Positions 1-11,492 of a stretch of 64,000 bases of DNA are shown piece after piece. The stretch's first letter is position 1, and every line of letters begins with the position of its first letter. Position numbers and translations under genes: made by a program. A model generated the notes under the pieces. The model was not told the DNA's origin. It saw only the letters and a program-made list of their open reading frames with translations, and ran no database searches. The DNA is from Aphidius gifuensis (lineage: Eukaryota > Arthropoda > Insecta > Hymenoptera > Braconidae). Location of the stretch: NCBI RefSeq assembly GCF_014905175.1, contig NC_057792.1, positions 5,208,001 to 5,272,000 on the forward strand, given 5' to 3'.

Positions 1-43
1 ACATTCAAATTAAACAAATAAAAAATTTTGATAATTATTTAAG

Positions 44-533
44 GTATTTTATCATCGTTGGAAGTACAAGAATTAAATGAACGACTTGAAAATGAAGTTG
101 ACAAAACAATGTCATTAGCAATTAAAGATAGGCTAAGTGATTTATTATCAAGGTAAAAATTAACAATTATTTTTGTCAAAAATTAATTTATAATTAAATA
201 ATAATAATTTTTATACTTTGTAGACTTGAAATATTATTACATCCTGGACATCAGCATTGTATTGCAGTTGGTCATTCATTGATACAACTTTTACCTTCAT
301 CTGATAGTAAAAAATCCCAAATATGCAAACAAATACTTCGAACAACATCAATACTTGATCCACATGGTTCAAGACTAGCCTTATATATTGCTGTTGCACT
401 TCATGAATTATCAAAATGTCCTGATGAAAATTCAGAACAACATATTAAACGTGGAATTGATTTATTAAAATACGAACCAGTAGATAGTCCTGGATATAAA
501 TTTAAAAAAATACTTGAAAATGAATTAAATTAA
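44..533 (+). CDS. C-terminal part of a gene running in from the left; possible SmydA-like SET/MYND protein
   Basis: Two exons are visible, 44-152 and 224-533, joined by a 71-bp GT-AG intron; the reading frame continues through the join (AG|A, Arg) and ends at TAA 531-533. About 139 residues are present and the start lies outside the window. An acceptor AG at 42-43 precedes the first exon, which begins inside a codon. The visible part looks helical, with an acidic/basic N-terminal stretch, then a segment containing ILDPHGSRLALYIAVALHEL and, near the end, LLKYEPVDSPGYKF. Phrases of that kind (a DPG/SRL helix, then LxYEP) resemble what I remember of the helical C-terminal region of insect SmydA-type SET/MYND proteins; no SET or MYND residues fall in the window, so the name is a guess. 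Codons are strongly A/T-ending, as in the neighbours. It converges on the GPCR gene, with 75 bp between the two stop codons. Confidence 0.55.
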
Positions 534-565
534 TAATTTATTATTACAATACAATATTACGTGAA

Positions 566-571
566 TTTATT
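566..571 (-). terminator. AATAAA poly(A) signal for the GPCR gene
   Basis: The plus strand reads TTTATT here, so the minus strand carries AATAAA 38 bp after the GPCR stop codon (609-611). It is the first canonical signal downstream of that stop. In such an AT-rich genome the hexamer is common, so position is the main support. Cleavage would fall near 545-555, inside or touching the 3' UTR of the convergent gene. Confidence 0.5.
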
Positions 572-608
572 GATACATTTAGCAACCATTTATCATTTTT
601 ATGATAAA

Positions 609-1926
609 TTATAGTATTGTGTTATTTTTAAAACAACTTAATAAACGTATCCATGCTATCAATGACAATGATTCATTTAAAAATGTATAAAAAAATGGAT
701 TTAATGTTGCATTTAATAATGACAATGTTGTCAATAATATTTGTATGTACCACCAATAACCATCATCAAGTTTAACATGTAATTTAATTAATAAATAAAT
801 CCATTGTGGTAATCTGCATAATAAAAATATTATTATTAAAAATAATATAATTCTAATTGTTCGACGTTTTCTTAAAACATGACTTGGTAATATTTTTCGA
901 TAATTATTAATTTTTATTGTTTCTAAATTTGTTGATCCTAAAAATAAATAAAAAAATAGATTAATTTATTTATTTAAATTAAATTAAATTATATTTACCA
1001 GTTGTATCATCTTGACTTGAAGAAGGTTTATTATCATCATGGTGAGCTCGAACTGAATGACCAGTTAATTTTCTATTTGATATTTCAATTATCAGCATGA
1101 TGTGAATAACAACAAATACAATTCCAAGTGGTACGAATATTATGACAAATAAAATGGTAAATATTATTGATGAATTTTGTTTATCTCCAACGCATAAAAT
1201 TCCTCTGTAAAAAAAAAAAAAAAGGAAATATAAATAAAAAATTAAAGAATTTTCAAAGAAAAAAAAAAAGATATAAATAATATATATTTAAACTTACGTA
1301 TATAAGGTGGAATTGTTTATTATGATGAGACTTTCCGGTTTATAAAGTTCCAAAGTTGGGTATGAGACTGCTGATGCAAGACTCCAGATGACGATGTAGA
1401 AAAAAATAGTGTACCAACCAGTAGCATGTGTTTGTGGAAACTTCAATTTAATTGCTGTGTATCTTTTATATGTAACAATAAAAAAAATTATACAAGGATA
1501 AATTATATTATTTATTAAATTTTTAAAAATATATTTTTACCTGTTTATTGCAATTGCAGCAAGTGTCAATGAAGCAACAATCACAGCATCACTTTGTAAA
1601 TATGGTAAATAGTAACAAAAAAAATTTGGTAATTTCCATAAATTTGTTTCGTTATTAATTAAACTCAATATATTTATTCCAGTTGTTGTTATAAATAAAA
1701 TATCTGATAATGCTAATGACAATAGTGATAATTTATGAAATGGTTTTATTGAATTTTTTTTATTAATATTTTTTAATAAAAATAAACGAATTAGTACACA
1801 AATATTTCCCAATAATCCAACTATCATTATTGGCCATATAATAAATTTATAAAATGTACGAAAATTTGATGTAAATAAAATTAATTTTTGCTCATTTGTT
1901 ATTATTTTTAAATGTGAAAAATTCAT
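609..1926 (-). CDS. Class A (rhodopsin-family) G-protein-coupled receptor, subfamily not assigned
   Basis: Four exons on the minus strand, 1926-1541, 1462-1298, 1204-999 and 937-609, all with GT-AG introns of 61-93 bp and consistent phases, give 361 residues ending in TAA (609-611). Seven membrane segments can be followed: TM1 about 28-51 with G40-N41, TM2 with LALSD (71-75), TM3 ending in N128-R129-Y130, TM4 around W155, TM5 in exon 3 about 198-222, TM6 with CRLP (293-296), TM7 with NPFFY (332-336). Cys104 and Cys188 fit the usual TM3-ECL2 disulfide. Asn2 sits in an NFS sequon. The start at 1926 is the first Met and gives a normal short extracellular tail. The layout suits a peptide-receptor-like class A GPCR at the plasma membrane; ligand and subfamily are not recognised. 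Two core motifs are unusual: NRY replaces D/ERY and CRLP replaces CWxP. The C-terminal tail is short, about 20 residues. Exact cleavage and 5' UTR are unknown. Confidence 0.88.
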
Positions 1927-2973
1927 ATTTAAATATTGATTTTTTTTTTGTGCAATAAGTATAATTATTTATTATTTAATTTCCAAGATTTTTATGTTGA
2001 TATTTTTAAAAATAGAATTTTCACAATTTATTGTTTATAATTACGATCACGTTACTTTGTTGAATTAAAATTTTGTTTTTTTTTTTTTTAAATTTTGTTT
2101 AAATATTATTCTTGATAGTTGGTTATTTTGAAGGAAATTTTTTATTTTTTATTTTTTACTTTATACAACCAGCAATGCTAGAGGTCCAAGTTGATACTGA
2201 AATATTTAGCTCAAATAAGAACCATCTGGCCATGAAAATGTTTACATTAAATGAATACGTATAAATTTTCTTCATTAAATAAAATTTTTTTAATACTTGA
2301 AAACAGCCAAATCAATTATTAAAATTATAATTAATTAAATGAATAATTATTCATTTAATTATTTATTTTATTTTATTTATAAATATAATTAAATGCGAAT
2401 TTTTTCATTTGAATTAATCAAGATCAACAAAGTACAAAAATACGTTAGAAAAAAAATTAAAAAAAAATGAAATAAAATTAGAAGAGTCGATTGATCAATT
2501 GATGATGATGATAACTTATATGTTTACACACACACACACACACACACACATACTCAGTCATACAGTTTTATGTACAAAGTTTTTTAAAAATAAAAAAAAA
2601 TTAGCAAAAACAAAAAACCGGTTTTTATACTATAAATCATCAGATAAAGCTCAATTTTTTTTTTTTTTTTTAAATTGATTATAAAATTATCAATAAATGA
2701 TAATACTAATAACAATAATAAATAAAAAATAACTATTAAAATTTAAATAAACAAATTAACATAAAATAAGAAAATAAAAAAAAATTCAATTTCGAAAATA
2801 ATTATTAAATTAAATAAACAAAAAATAATAATTATTAATGTTTAATAAAAATATATATTGATTAAAATTAATATTAATAATTGAAAAAATAAAAAATAAT
2901 AATTGTGCTTTATCCTGAATTAATTAAATGATAAAAAATAATAAAAAAAAATAAACAAATTTAAATAAAATAT
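1927..2973. other. Intergenic AT-rich DNA between the GPCR start and the nord-like stop
   Basis: This stretch should hold the promoter or 5' UTR of the GPCR and the 3' UTR of the NDNF-like gene, both on the minus strand. I see no coding exon. It has an (AC)n microsatellite at 2526-2550 and many A/T runs. No clear AATAAA for the NDNF-like gene was found on the minus strand close to its stop; an ATTAAA-like variant near 2835-2845 is possible. Confidence 0.6.
2526..2550. repeat. (AC)n microsatellite
   Basis: Twelve uninterrupted AC units are visible between AT-rich flanks. Confidence 0.95.
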
Positions 2974-5900
2974 CTATGTTTGACAATTTTTTTTTGTACG
3001 TACACCAATTAATGGATAAGACAATGATTGTCCATTAACTTGAGCTGTTATTTGTATTGAGTATGATTTACCTGGTTGTAATTTATTAATTGTAAATGTT
3101 AATGCACGTTTATCTTGTGTTGATATATGTTCTTCACATCGTTCAGATGTATATTCAGATCTACGACGTCTATGTAAACCACACTGATCAGGTATACTTG
3201 TTAAACTATTTATTGATGTTGTATCACGTAATTCACGTACTAATATACAATATTTTGCAGTACCAGCTGATTCAACACCAACTGTAACTTCATGACATTT
3301 ACGTAATGAACGATATTCACGTGGATAACTTTTTGATGGTACCTAAAAATTAATAATTTAATAACAATTAATTATTTTATTAATTAGGTATTATTATTAT
3401 TTTTATTTTAAATTATTTTTACCTCTGGATATGTTATGGAACCTTCTTGTGTTGCAAGTACTTTAACTGATGATATTTTATTTAATTCTTGTGGTGTTGC
3501 TGTTATTCGAAGTATATATCTTTTACCTGGTTCTAATGATGGTGCTCTTAATAATGCATGACCAATAACTTCTTTTTTTTTGTTTATACCAGGACCACGT
3601 AATTTAGCTCTTACAATACCATCACCACATGGTAATACATGAAATTCAGTTGTATTATTATGCTGTGGTTGATAACGAAAATTTAAATAACCATCATTTT
3701 TACGTAAATTTGCTGTAACATAGTGACCAGTTTGTAATACTTGTGCAAGTGGTTTACGATATTTTAATGATTCAGTTGCAACACGAATTGATACATTATT
3801 TCTCATGCTAACCTGTTGATTAATATTTACAAATAAAAATAAATACATTCTTCTTTTTAAATCATCATTAGAAAATAAAATAAACTTACAATATATAGTG
3901 TAAAATTATATGTCATATTGTATTTTAATCCATGAAGTGTTATTCTTGTTTGATGAACACAATGAAGACCTTCAGGTGGACCCCTGTGTTGTATTTCTCT
4001 TGATGAACTACCCTTTGTTTGTTTTGAATAATTATGAAGTTTATTTTTAGCAGCACAAAGTGTTGGTGGATGAATTGACGAGCCAGATGTAACTGCTAGA
4101 CAATAACTTGATAAATGTGGATCAACTTGACTAAAAAAAAAAAAAAAATAAATAACATTTATTAATAATTAAATAACTTTATTTTTTATTTATTTATTAT
4201 AGATACCTTTTACTCCATGATACAGTAAGTCTTCTACGATTTCTTCTTGGTTGAAATCTAAGTGCACGATGTCGTTTTCCTTTTGTATTTTCATATGATA
4301 TTGGTAAATGATCAAGTGCACTTGATGTAGCATAAAGAAGTACCGTCTTTGGTGTTGAATCTTTTTTATATGTATCAAGTGATGTTTTTATTTCAAGCCT
4401 GTACAAGCCAGCTCGTACACGTGGAATTGTAAAGTTCTGTGCTTCATCACCATCATAGTTGAATAACGGTGATCCAGGTATAAGTGCATTAACAGGCCAC
4501 CTTGATAATGCTTATCAAAAAAAATGAAAAACAAACAACTTGAATTATTTTCTTTTTAATTGAAAGGTGATATAAATTTTTTGCTTTATTTACATGTTTT
4601 ATTTAATTTAATTGATGATAAAACGTTTTCAAAAAAAACTTACATTTCGTTTCATCATTTGTTGGATTATTATCTTCGGGTGGTTCAAATGATGTTACTG
4701 TCCATGATATTTGTCCTGTGCATGGTGTTACCAGTATTGTCAATGGTGTACCATCACGATGATTTAAATAATAAAATCTGTAATAATAAAATTTAACATA
4801 TATGTTTAATAAATAAAATTATCCATCACACCCGGTGGTCTTTATATATCAAAAAGGAAATAAAAAAATCAAATAAATACATGCGTCTATATTTTATATC
4901 TCATTATTCTTGAATGACTGTTCATTTTTTTATCCCTGAAGCAACACCGGAAGGCAGTAGACGGATATATATATATATTTTTTTTTTCGAGGCAAATAGC
5001 CAACAGACGCGCCACAAAGTCTAAACGTTTCGACTACTGACATTCTGATTCAAAATAATTTTTTTTTTTTTTTTGTAAATTTCACAAATTATTATTATCA
5101 TTATTTTTTAAGTGTAAAAATATCAAAATTTATTTGAATTTATTTATTTATATTGAGGAATGAGGGCGGAGTTGAATCTAGTCTGAATGACATGCTTGTA
5201 GCAAGTACCAAGAAATTGACAATAAAAATAATAATAAAAAAAAAAAAATCATGCACACGTGTCTTTAGATATATACTGTTGTACTATTGTAAAATTAGAG
5301 ATGGGACACAATGCCGGCGTCGCGGCGTCTGGGGTCGTCTTCACGACCCCCATGTTCTAAATACAGCTTTTTCGCATTAACTATATGTATAGAAAATACA
5401 CATTCGTATACTCAACTTGTTAGTCAACTTGACTTGTAAATTTAACTATTTTAATTAATTTATTACTATATTTTTTTATTATTTTGTTGTTTTTTTTTTC
5501 AACGAAAATATATATATAATTTTATTTTATATTGTCATAAAAAATAATATTAGAATTTTTTTAATCTGGGTTAATATTTTAAAAAAAAATGAAATTTTAA
5601 TAAAAGTACGGTGAGAGAGCTTTTTTTTTTATTGAACGAATGATGATATGTATGTAAAAAAATTGTGATTTAAAAATAAAAAAAAAAACAAAGTAATAAT
5701 TTTTAATTAATTATTAAAAGATGATATTATTTTAAATTTATAGAATTCTGTTTTTTAAATTAATTAACTATTAATATAAAAAAAAAATGTGTACTTGTTC
5801 AATTTGTAAATAAATTTTCAATAGAAAAAAATTGTATAGTCAATAGAAAGTGCTAGAAAATTTCTATTTATTAAATTAAAAAAAAATTAAATAAAGAAAA

Positions 5901-6259
5901 GAAATAATTAAGTTATTGTCATGGTATTTTAATAAAAGCTCTTGAAAAGAGCTTTCAAAAAAATTTCTAAAATATTAATTATCATTGTTATATTTTAAAA
6001 AAAAAACAAAAAATTATAATTATACTTAAAAGAAAGTAAGTATTATAACTTACTGTGATACATTTCCAGGTTGTAATATTGCTGGTATTTGATATTCCGG
6101 ATATAACATGTCAGTTTTATTAATACCATGTAATAATTTTGGACGATCTGATTTACGTTGAATAAATGGAATAGCATCCTCACCACGTACACCACTTTCA
6201 CACTTTTTAAGACAAAACAATATCGTTAAAATAACGATAAAACGCGTTACAAACAGCAT
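2974..6259 (-). CDS. nord: NDNF/Nord-type secreted fibronectin type III protein
   Basis: Six coding exons on the minus strand: 6259-6054, 4777-4644, 4510-4207, 4130-3890, 3812-3423 and 3342-2974, all with GT-AG borders and matching phases, giving 547 residues and TAG at 2974-2976. Human NDNF is of similar size. Residues 1 to about 22 are a signal peptide (MLFVTRFIVILTILF core). Next comes the NDNF N-terminal region, with VTPC (Cys88) and a following ISWTV strand, then an L-Y-R-L-E-I strand segment. A first FN3 domain begins near TVSWS (about 208-213) and carries SYCLAV. A middle NDNF domain has FHVLPCGDG (Cys357) and ends with an L-A-T strand. A second FN3 domain covers roughly 425-540, including KCHEVTVGV and KYCIL. 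Several N-glycosylation sequons (NKT, NVS, NFT, NMT, NNT) fit secretion. NDNF and Drosophila Nord act outside the cell as modulators of growth-factor or morphogen signalling. I chose the Met at 6259 because it starts the signal peptide; the open frame upstream to 6448 is poly-Phe from a T run. Confidence 0.9.
4778..6053 (-). other. Intron 1 of the nord-like gene, with a GC-rich island
   Basis: At 1276 bp this is by far the largest intron of the gene. Most of it is A/T runs, but two GC-richer islands stand out: about 4930-5045 and about 5285-5370. The second holds a perfect hairpin at 5331-5350. No exon was recognised on either strand. The islands may be enhancers or a promoter; that is inference from base composition only. 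Confidence 0.6.
5331..5350. repeat. GC-rich perfect hairpin in nord intron 1
   Basis: GGGGTCGT and ACGACCCC flank a four-base loop CTTC, an 8-bp perfect stem in otherwise very AT-rich DNA. A GC-dense segment, GCCGGCGTCGCGGCGTC, lies just before it. Confidence 0.8.
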
Positions 6260-6401
6260 TTGAACAACGTGAAGGACACAGTGAGACTGGGTAAGGTGCT
6301 GGGCAACGACAAAACTACAACTCTCTTGTACCAACCACAAACCCCTCTTTTTAAACAAAAACGGTATAAAAGCAACAAAAAAAATAGTAAATAAATAAAA
6401 A

Positions 6402-6433
<32 letters not shown>

Positions 6434-9400
6434 CGCACCAACAGACACGCGCCTGTTAATATATAGTCAATCTCCCCCCTTGTGTGTTATATCGTTGGTT
6501 GTTCTATCTGAGTCTAAAGCAACACTAACACGTATATCAGTAAAAACGACCCCACTACTTCACAATGTCCACCGTATAATATTCCTCACATGGGAGTTAC
6601 AATATTACCTCCCTAGTCTCCCTACTGGTCACTCAATGATATCCGCCTCTCTCCCTCTACCTATATCATCAACACCTTCACACTAATTTTTTTTTTTTTT
6701 CATCATTGAAGTTGTTTTTGATTTACAAAACAATAATAATCAATATCAATTTTTTTTTCAAGTAATTGAGTAATTTAAGGGTAATTTTTCATTCAATTAT
6801 TATTATTATTATTATTGGATGATATGATTTTTTTTTTTTTTTAAATAAATAAATTGTAATTTTTTATGATTTATCCTTTATCATTGATCAATATTTTTAC
6901 ATAATTTGATTCTTTTTATACCCTTAAAGCTCTTTAACGAAAAAAAAAAAAAAAGATACAGTTTTTCATTTTTTATTTTAGAGTAATGATGAAATTAAAT
7001 TGACAAGTTTTGTAATTTTTAAAAATAAATTTAAATGTTTTTAATGATGAAAAGGGAAATTAATGTTTAAGCTCATAAAAATAGCTATATATAATTATTA
7101 AAATTTTGAATTTTTATTTTGATTATATAAGTATTAATGAAAATTTAGAAAAAATAAATTAATCATGTGAAACAAAGCTTCTGTAGAGCGGAAGGAAAAT
7201 TAAGTATCGTTCGTGTTATTGGAAGTTTAAGTTAATAACTTTGTTTTTTTTTATTCTCAGCTTATTTTGGCCAAATTATAATGATTTTAAAATCAACCTT
7301 GCATGATCAAAACAAAAAAATCCTTCACGTGCCTTCACGATATCATCAAAAAAGAAAAAAAAAAAAAAAAGGTTTTTTGGTTTTAAAAAGCAAAACGATT
7401 TAGCCAAAATATTATCCAAAAAAAAATACGACAATTTTGAACATGTTAATTCAGAAAAATTGAAGCGGTCAATTTTAATTTATTTTTTTTTTATGTTATC
7501 ACTTAGTCTCACGCGAAGTTTATATTTTTTCAACCGATGATGAAAAAATCTGATTGAACATCCACGTGCTTCAATTGAAAAAAAATAAAAATATTTTGCA
7601 TATTTAAAAAATCACTTTAAAGCCGGTTTTTTACAAAAACTTCTTCATTTTTATTCCTTGAATTTTTTTCACAACTTCATTCATGTAATTTTAAATTTTT
7701 ATTACTTTTTATTTACAAAAAAAAAAACTTAATTTACCAAGAATTTAATATTTTTGAATAAAATTGTAGTTAAAATGTAAAATTTTAAAAAAATTAATTA
7801 CTCTGAATAAAAGTACATTTTAAATTATCAATATAAATTACTTTTTAATTAATAAATTTAAAAATTTATTCATTTTTGTTTATATCAAATTTATAATTAT
7901 TTAATTTTTTTTTTTTTCATATTAATATGTCTTAATTTTAATATAAATTAACCAACGTTTTATAAAAATAAAATTGAGTAAAAATATTGCATAAAAAAAG
8001 CAGATTGATTTATAAACATTAATAATTTTATATATAAAAATAAGAAAAAAAAAAAGAAGAAATTTTAAATAAGCCCAATTCATAAAAGTTAAGTAAAAAA
8101 AAAATTAAAAAAATAAATAACAACAATCATTATTATTAAAAAAAAAAAACGTGGGAAACAGATATGGAGGGCGCCCATGGGTCCAATATACCCGCAGAAC
8201 TTCTCTCATTTATGGTTTATCATAAATTTATATTCATGAAGTTCAAAATGAAAAAAGTCAAGACTACATAAGTATCGAGAAAGACAAAGATAAATATATC
8301 GCAAAGGAACTTTTTATGAGCTGCCGGCCTATACGTTTCCATTTTAAAAATATCGATCTTTTTCAGTTTGACACGCTACTCTTCTCTTCTCATCTCTTTA
8401 TTCATTTATTTATATAATTTTTTCATTAATAACAAAAAAAAAAAAAATTATAAATATAGATAAATAAATAAATAAATAATTCAATGAAACATGATTAAAT
8501 AAATAAAAACAAAATTATTTTTAGAAAATCAAATATTGATAAATAAATAAATAAATAAATAAATGATTTAATAATTAAATTAACATAATTATATAAATTA
8601 ATAAATTTATAATATAGTTTATATTATAATGTATATAGTATTAATTTTTTTTCAAGCTTGCAAAGTAGTAACGGCCCGATACGCGACGCCGTAAGTAGTT
8701 AGTGCGCTTAAAAGTCAGACCCAAGTAGAAATGGTACTTGTAAGCGCGCCAACTCAATTTTCTTCTTTAAAAATTAATTTTGATTTTACAAGTTCTATAA
8801 TAAATAAATAATTGATTATTATAATTTCGTTCAATATACATTATTTAAAAATAAATAAATGATTGTTTATTAATTATAATTAAAAATATAAATTTTTATA
8901 AATAAAAAAAAATTGTTTTTAAACGATTTGAATGGTTATTTGGTCATTTTTTTTTTTTGAATATATAAAAGAAGAATATAATGAAGTTGAAGAGGCAGAT
9001 GGTTTAAAGAAGACAAGAAGCAACAACAGCAGCAAAGTCAGATTTACACGATATATGGATGATGACAGCGGTTAGCTCGGATAGCAAACCGATAAATCAT
9101 GACCTGCGGTGTGGGAACCACACAATATATTTATATTGTGCAACCAAGTATCAGTGAAAAGTGCAATATTGTATATACTTTTTTGTATTCTATTTATAAC
9201 TTGAATAATTATTAAAAATTGTATAAAAAAACAAATCAAAAATATAAATACAAAAAATTTAAAATATTATATTACTAATAATGGCAAAAAAAAAAAACAT
9301 GTATATTCTTTATCCTGAAACTATTATTTTTAAATTATTGTTGTTTTATAAATATTAAATAAATAAAAAATATGAATTATTTGACATTTAAAATTATTTG

Positions 9401-10865
9401 TTGTTGTTGGTGAGCACGTGGAGTAAACAAGGGTACTGTAAATGCTATAACATAATGCAAAAATAAAAAACCAAGCAGAAGCATATATATATTGAGAGGG
9501 AAAAAAAAAATTAAAAAAAAAAAGAGTAAAAGAGAGAGAGAGATACCCTCGAGGCCTATGTGCGGTCAATCGGCTCGTATATCGACACAACGTTTTTAAC
9601 CAACTTTCGCATAAACATCCATCGGGGTTTCACCATATATTCCCGCCCTCTTTTAACATTTCTCCTCCTTCTATAACCTTCATAAACTTCAAAAAATAAA
9701 TAAAAAAAAAAATAAATAAATTATTATTTTTTATAACCACTCAATAAAAATATATTAATATAAGTATATTGTTTTTTTTTTTCTTTTCAAATCTATAAAA
9801 TAATTTAAAAAAAAAAAAAAAAAAACAAATAATTATTTAAATATTTTGTAAAATGATATTTATTGCAAAAAAATTATTTATCAAAATGAAAATTATATTT
9901 AGTTTTTAGTGATAATTATAAAAAAAAAAAAAAATTGGATTATATGTGAGTGTGTGTTGACTCTGGTATTTCGTTGACCGTGAAAAGAGAGTTACGAGCT
10001 TGAGCCACGCCACACAGAGTTTGCAACACGCACTCGTGTGTGTCCGGCTCATCATTATCATTCTTTCTCTATTTTTTATATTTTTTTTTCATTCTCTCAC
10101 TTTTACCTCTTCACTCTTCTTACCCTCCTCACTCATCCACCCACCGACCCCTTTCTTTACTTCCCCCAACATACAAATGTTCACAAATAGTATTTATAAC
10201 GAAGTACAAACGTGAGTCACATACTGTCTGAGCACGTTCAAATTTTATATTTTATAAATACATATATAATATATATAAATAGTTTATATATATTTAAATA
10301 AATTAATTATTAAATAAATATAAATTAATAAATAATGAAGTCTTGAGAAAAAACCAATTTTTTTGCATTTAAAAATAAAAGCTCAACTAAAAAATATTGA
10401 GCTTATTTAGATGATATATTTTAAAGTATAGCTTTATTTTTTGTTTAGTTTTATAATAAGGGTTTTTTATATTAAATGTTTAAAGGTAAATTGAGAAATA
10501 ATAATAATAAATATATAAACAAATCGAAGCCCCCTTGATAGCTTTGAATATCGTGTGACACGACAGGCAAATTTTTTACAGTCTCTTAACCAAACATGTA
10601 TTATTATATACTTACATATATATACTTACTTACTGAATGTATATATTACACTACAAGCGAAGACCCACTTCAGCAATTTTCATAAACCAATATGTTCTCC
10701 TGTAGTGACACCTTCCAAGTGTCATATATTATATGGAACCTGAGATTTTTACAAATTTTTAATATAATCATCTACTTGTTAGATATATTTGAAAAAAAAA
10801 AAATATCTATAGATTGACAAGTTGTCCTGTTAATCGCAGTAATAAGCAATATAATACTTAAATTT
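6260..10865. other. Intergenic region upstream of the nord-like gene; no coding exon seen
   Basis: This is expected to carry the 5' UTR and promoter of the nord-like gene, perhaps in the less AT-rich part 6260-6680. Further GC-richer islands occur at about 8150-8390, 8665-8760, 9000-9130, 9540-9680 and 9950-10230. Two sites match the Su(H) consensus YGTGRGAAM, at 8150-8158 and 9110-9118. (AATA)n tracts lie near 8459-8480 and 8540-8565. No open frame with protein-like composition or splice support was found. Confidence 0.55.
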
Positions 10866-11492
10866 AAAATTAATCATTGCGTTAATAATAATAAATTTTA
10901 TCGTTAAAATTCAGCGAGGAAGTTTCAGTAGTAACCAGCAGTAAAAATGTTTGTCACATCAATCGTTTGATCGTTCATTAATTAACAATAAATAAAATCA
11001 ACATCACAAAAATATAAACAAATTAATTAAATTAAAAATAGCAAAAAAAAAAATAATATCATTTCCGTAATTAATAAAAATATCGAACTATTGTTGTAAT
11101 TAAATTTAAACAATTAACGTTATTTTAATATATTTATATTTGTTTATCTATATATATATGCTATTATTATTATTGTTATATTGTATATATGTGATTACAT
11201 AAAAATAGAGTTGTTCAATATTGGTCCCCTGTTTTATTTATTTATTTATTTTTTTCATCATAATCGACAGGGTTATAATTATCAGTAAATTATAAGAAAA
11301 AAAAAACAATTAATTACGGAAAAAAAATATTATTTTTATTTTCATTATTTAATAGCTTCTTACTTTGTTCAATTTTTGTGATGATAAATCTTTTATTTTT
11401 CATTATTAATGACCGATATTCGAGTTTATTATTATATCTATTATTTTTTTAAAATAGAATTATGGCCTGTATTTTTAACAATTGGCAAATTG
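10866..11492. repeat. Copy 1 of a duplicated ~0.6-kb segment (pair with 13842-14530)
   Basis: From ...AAAATTAATCATTG to ...TTTTTAACAATTGG this segment matches the copy at 13842-14530 almost base for base, in the same orientation, with scattered substitutions and small indels. Inside it a 14-bp perfect inverted pair, TTTCCGTAATTAAT at 11062-11075 and its complement at 11309-11322, brackets a 261-bp core, as in some short non-autonomous DNA elements. No coding capacity. It may be a non-autonomous mobile element family or a local segmental duplication; two copies in one window cannot decide. Confidence 0.85.

Noticed and set aside
6260..6448. N-terminal extension of the nord-like protein upstream of the Met at 6259
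   Set aside because: The extension is mostly poly-Phe from a T run; the Met at 6259 begins a normal signal peptide.
9058..9160. Short frame near 9058 ending in CATKYQ
   Set aside because: About 32 residues, no homologue recognised and no splice partner found; kept only as part of a GC-richer island.
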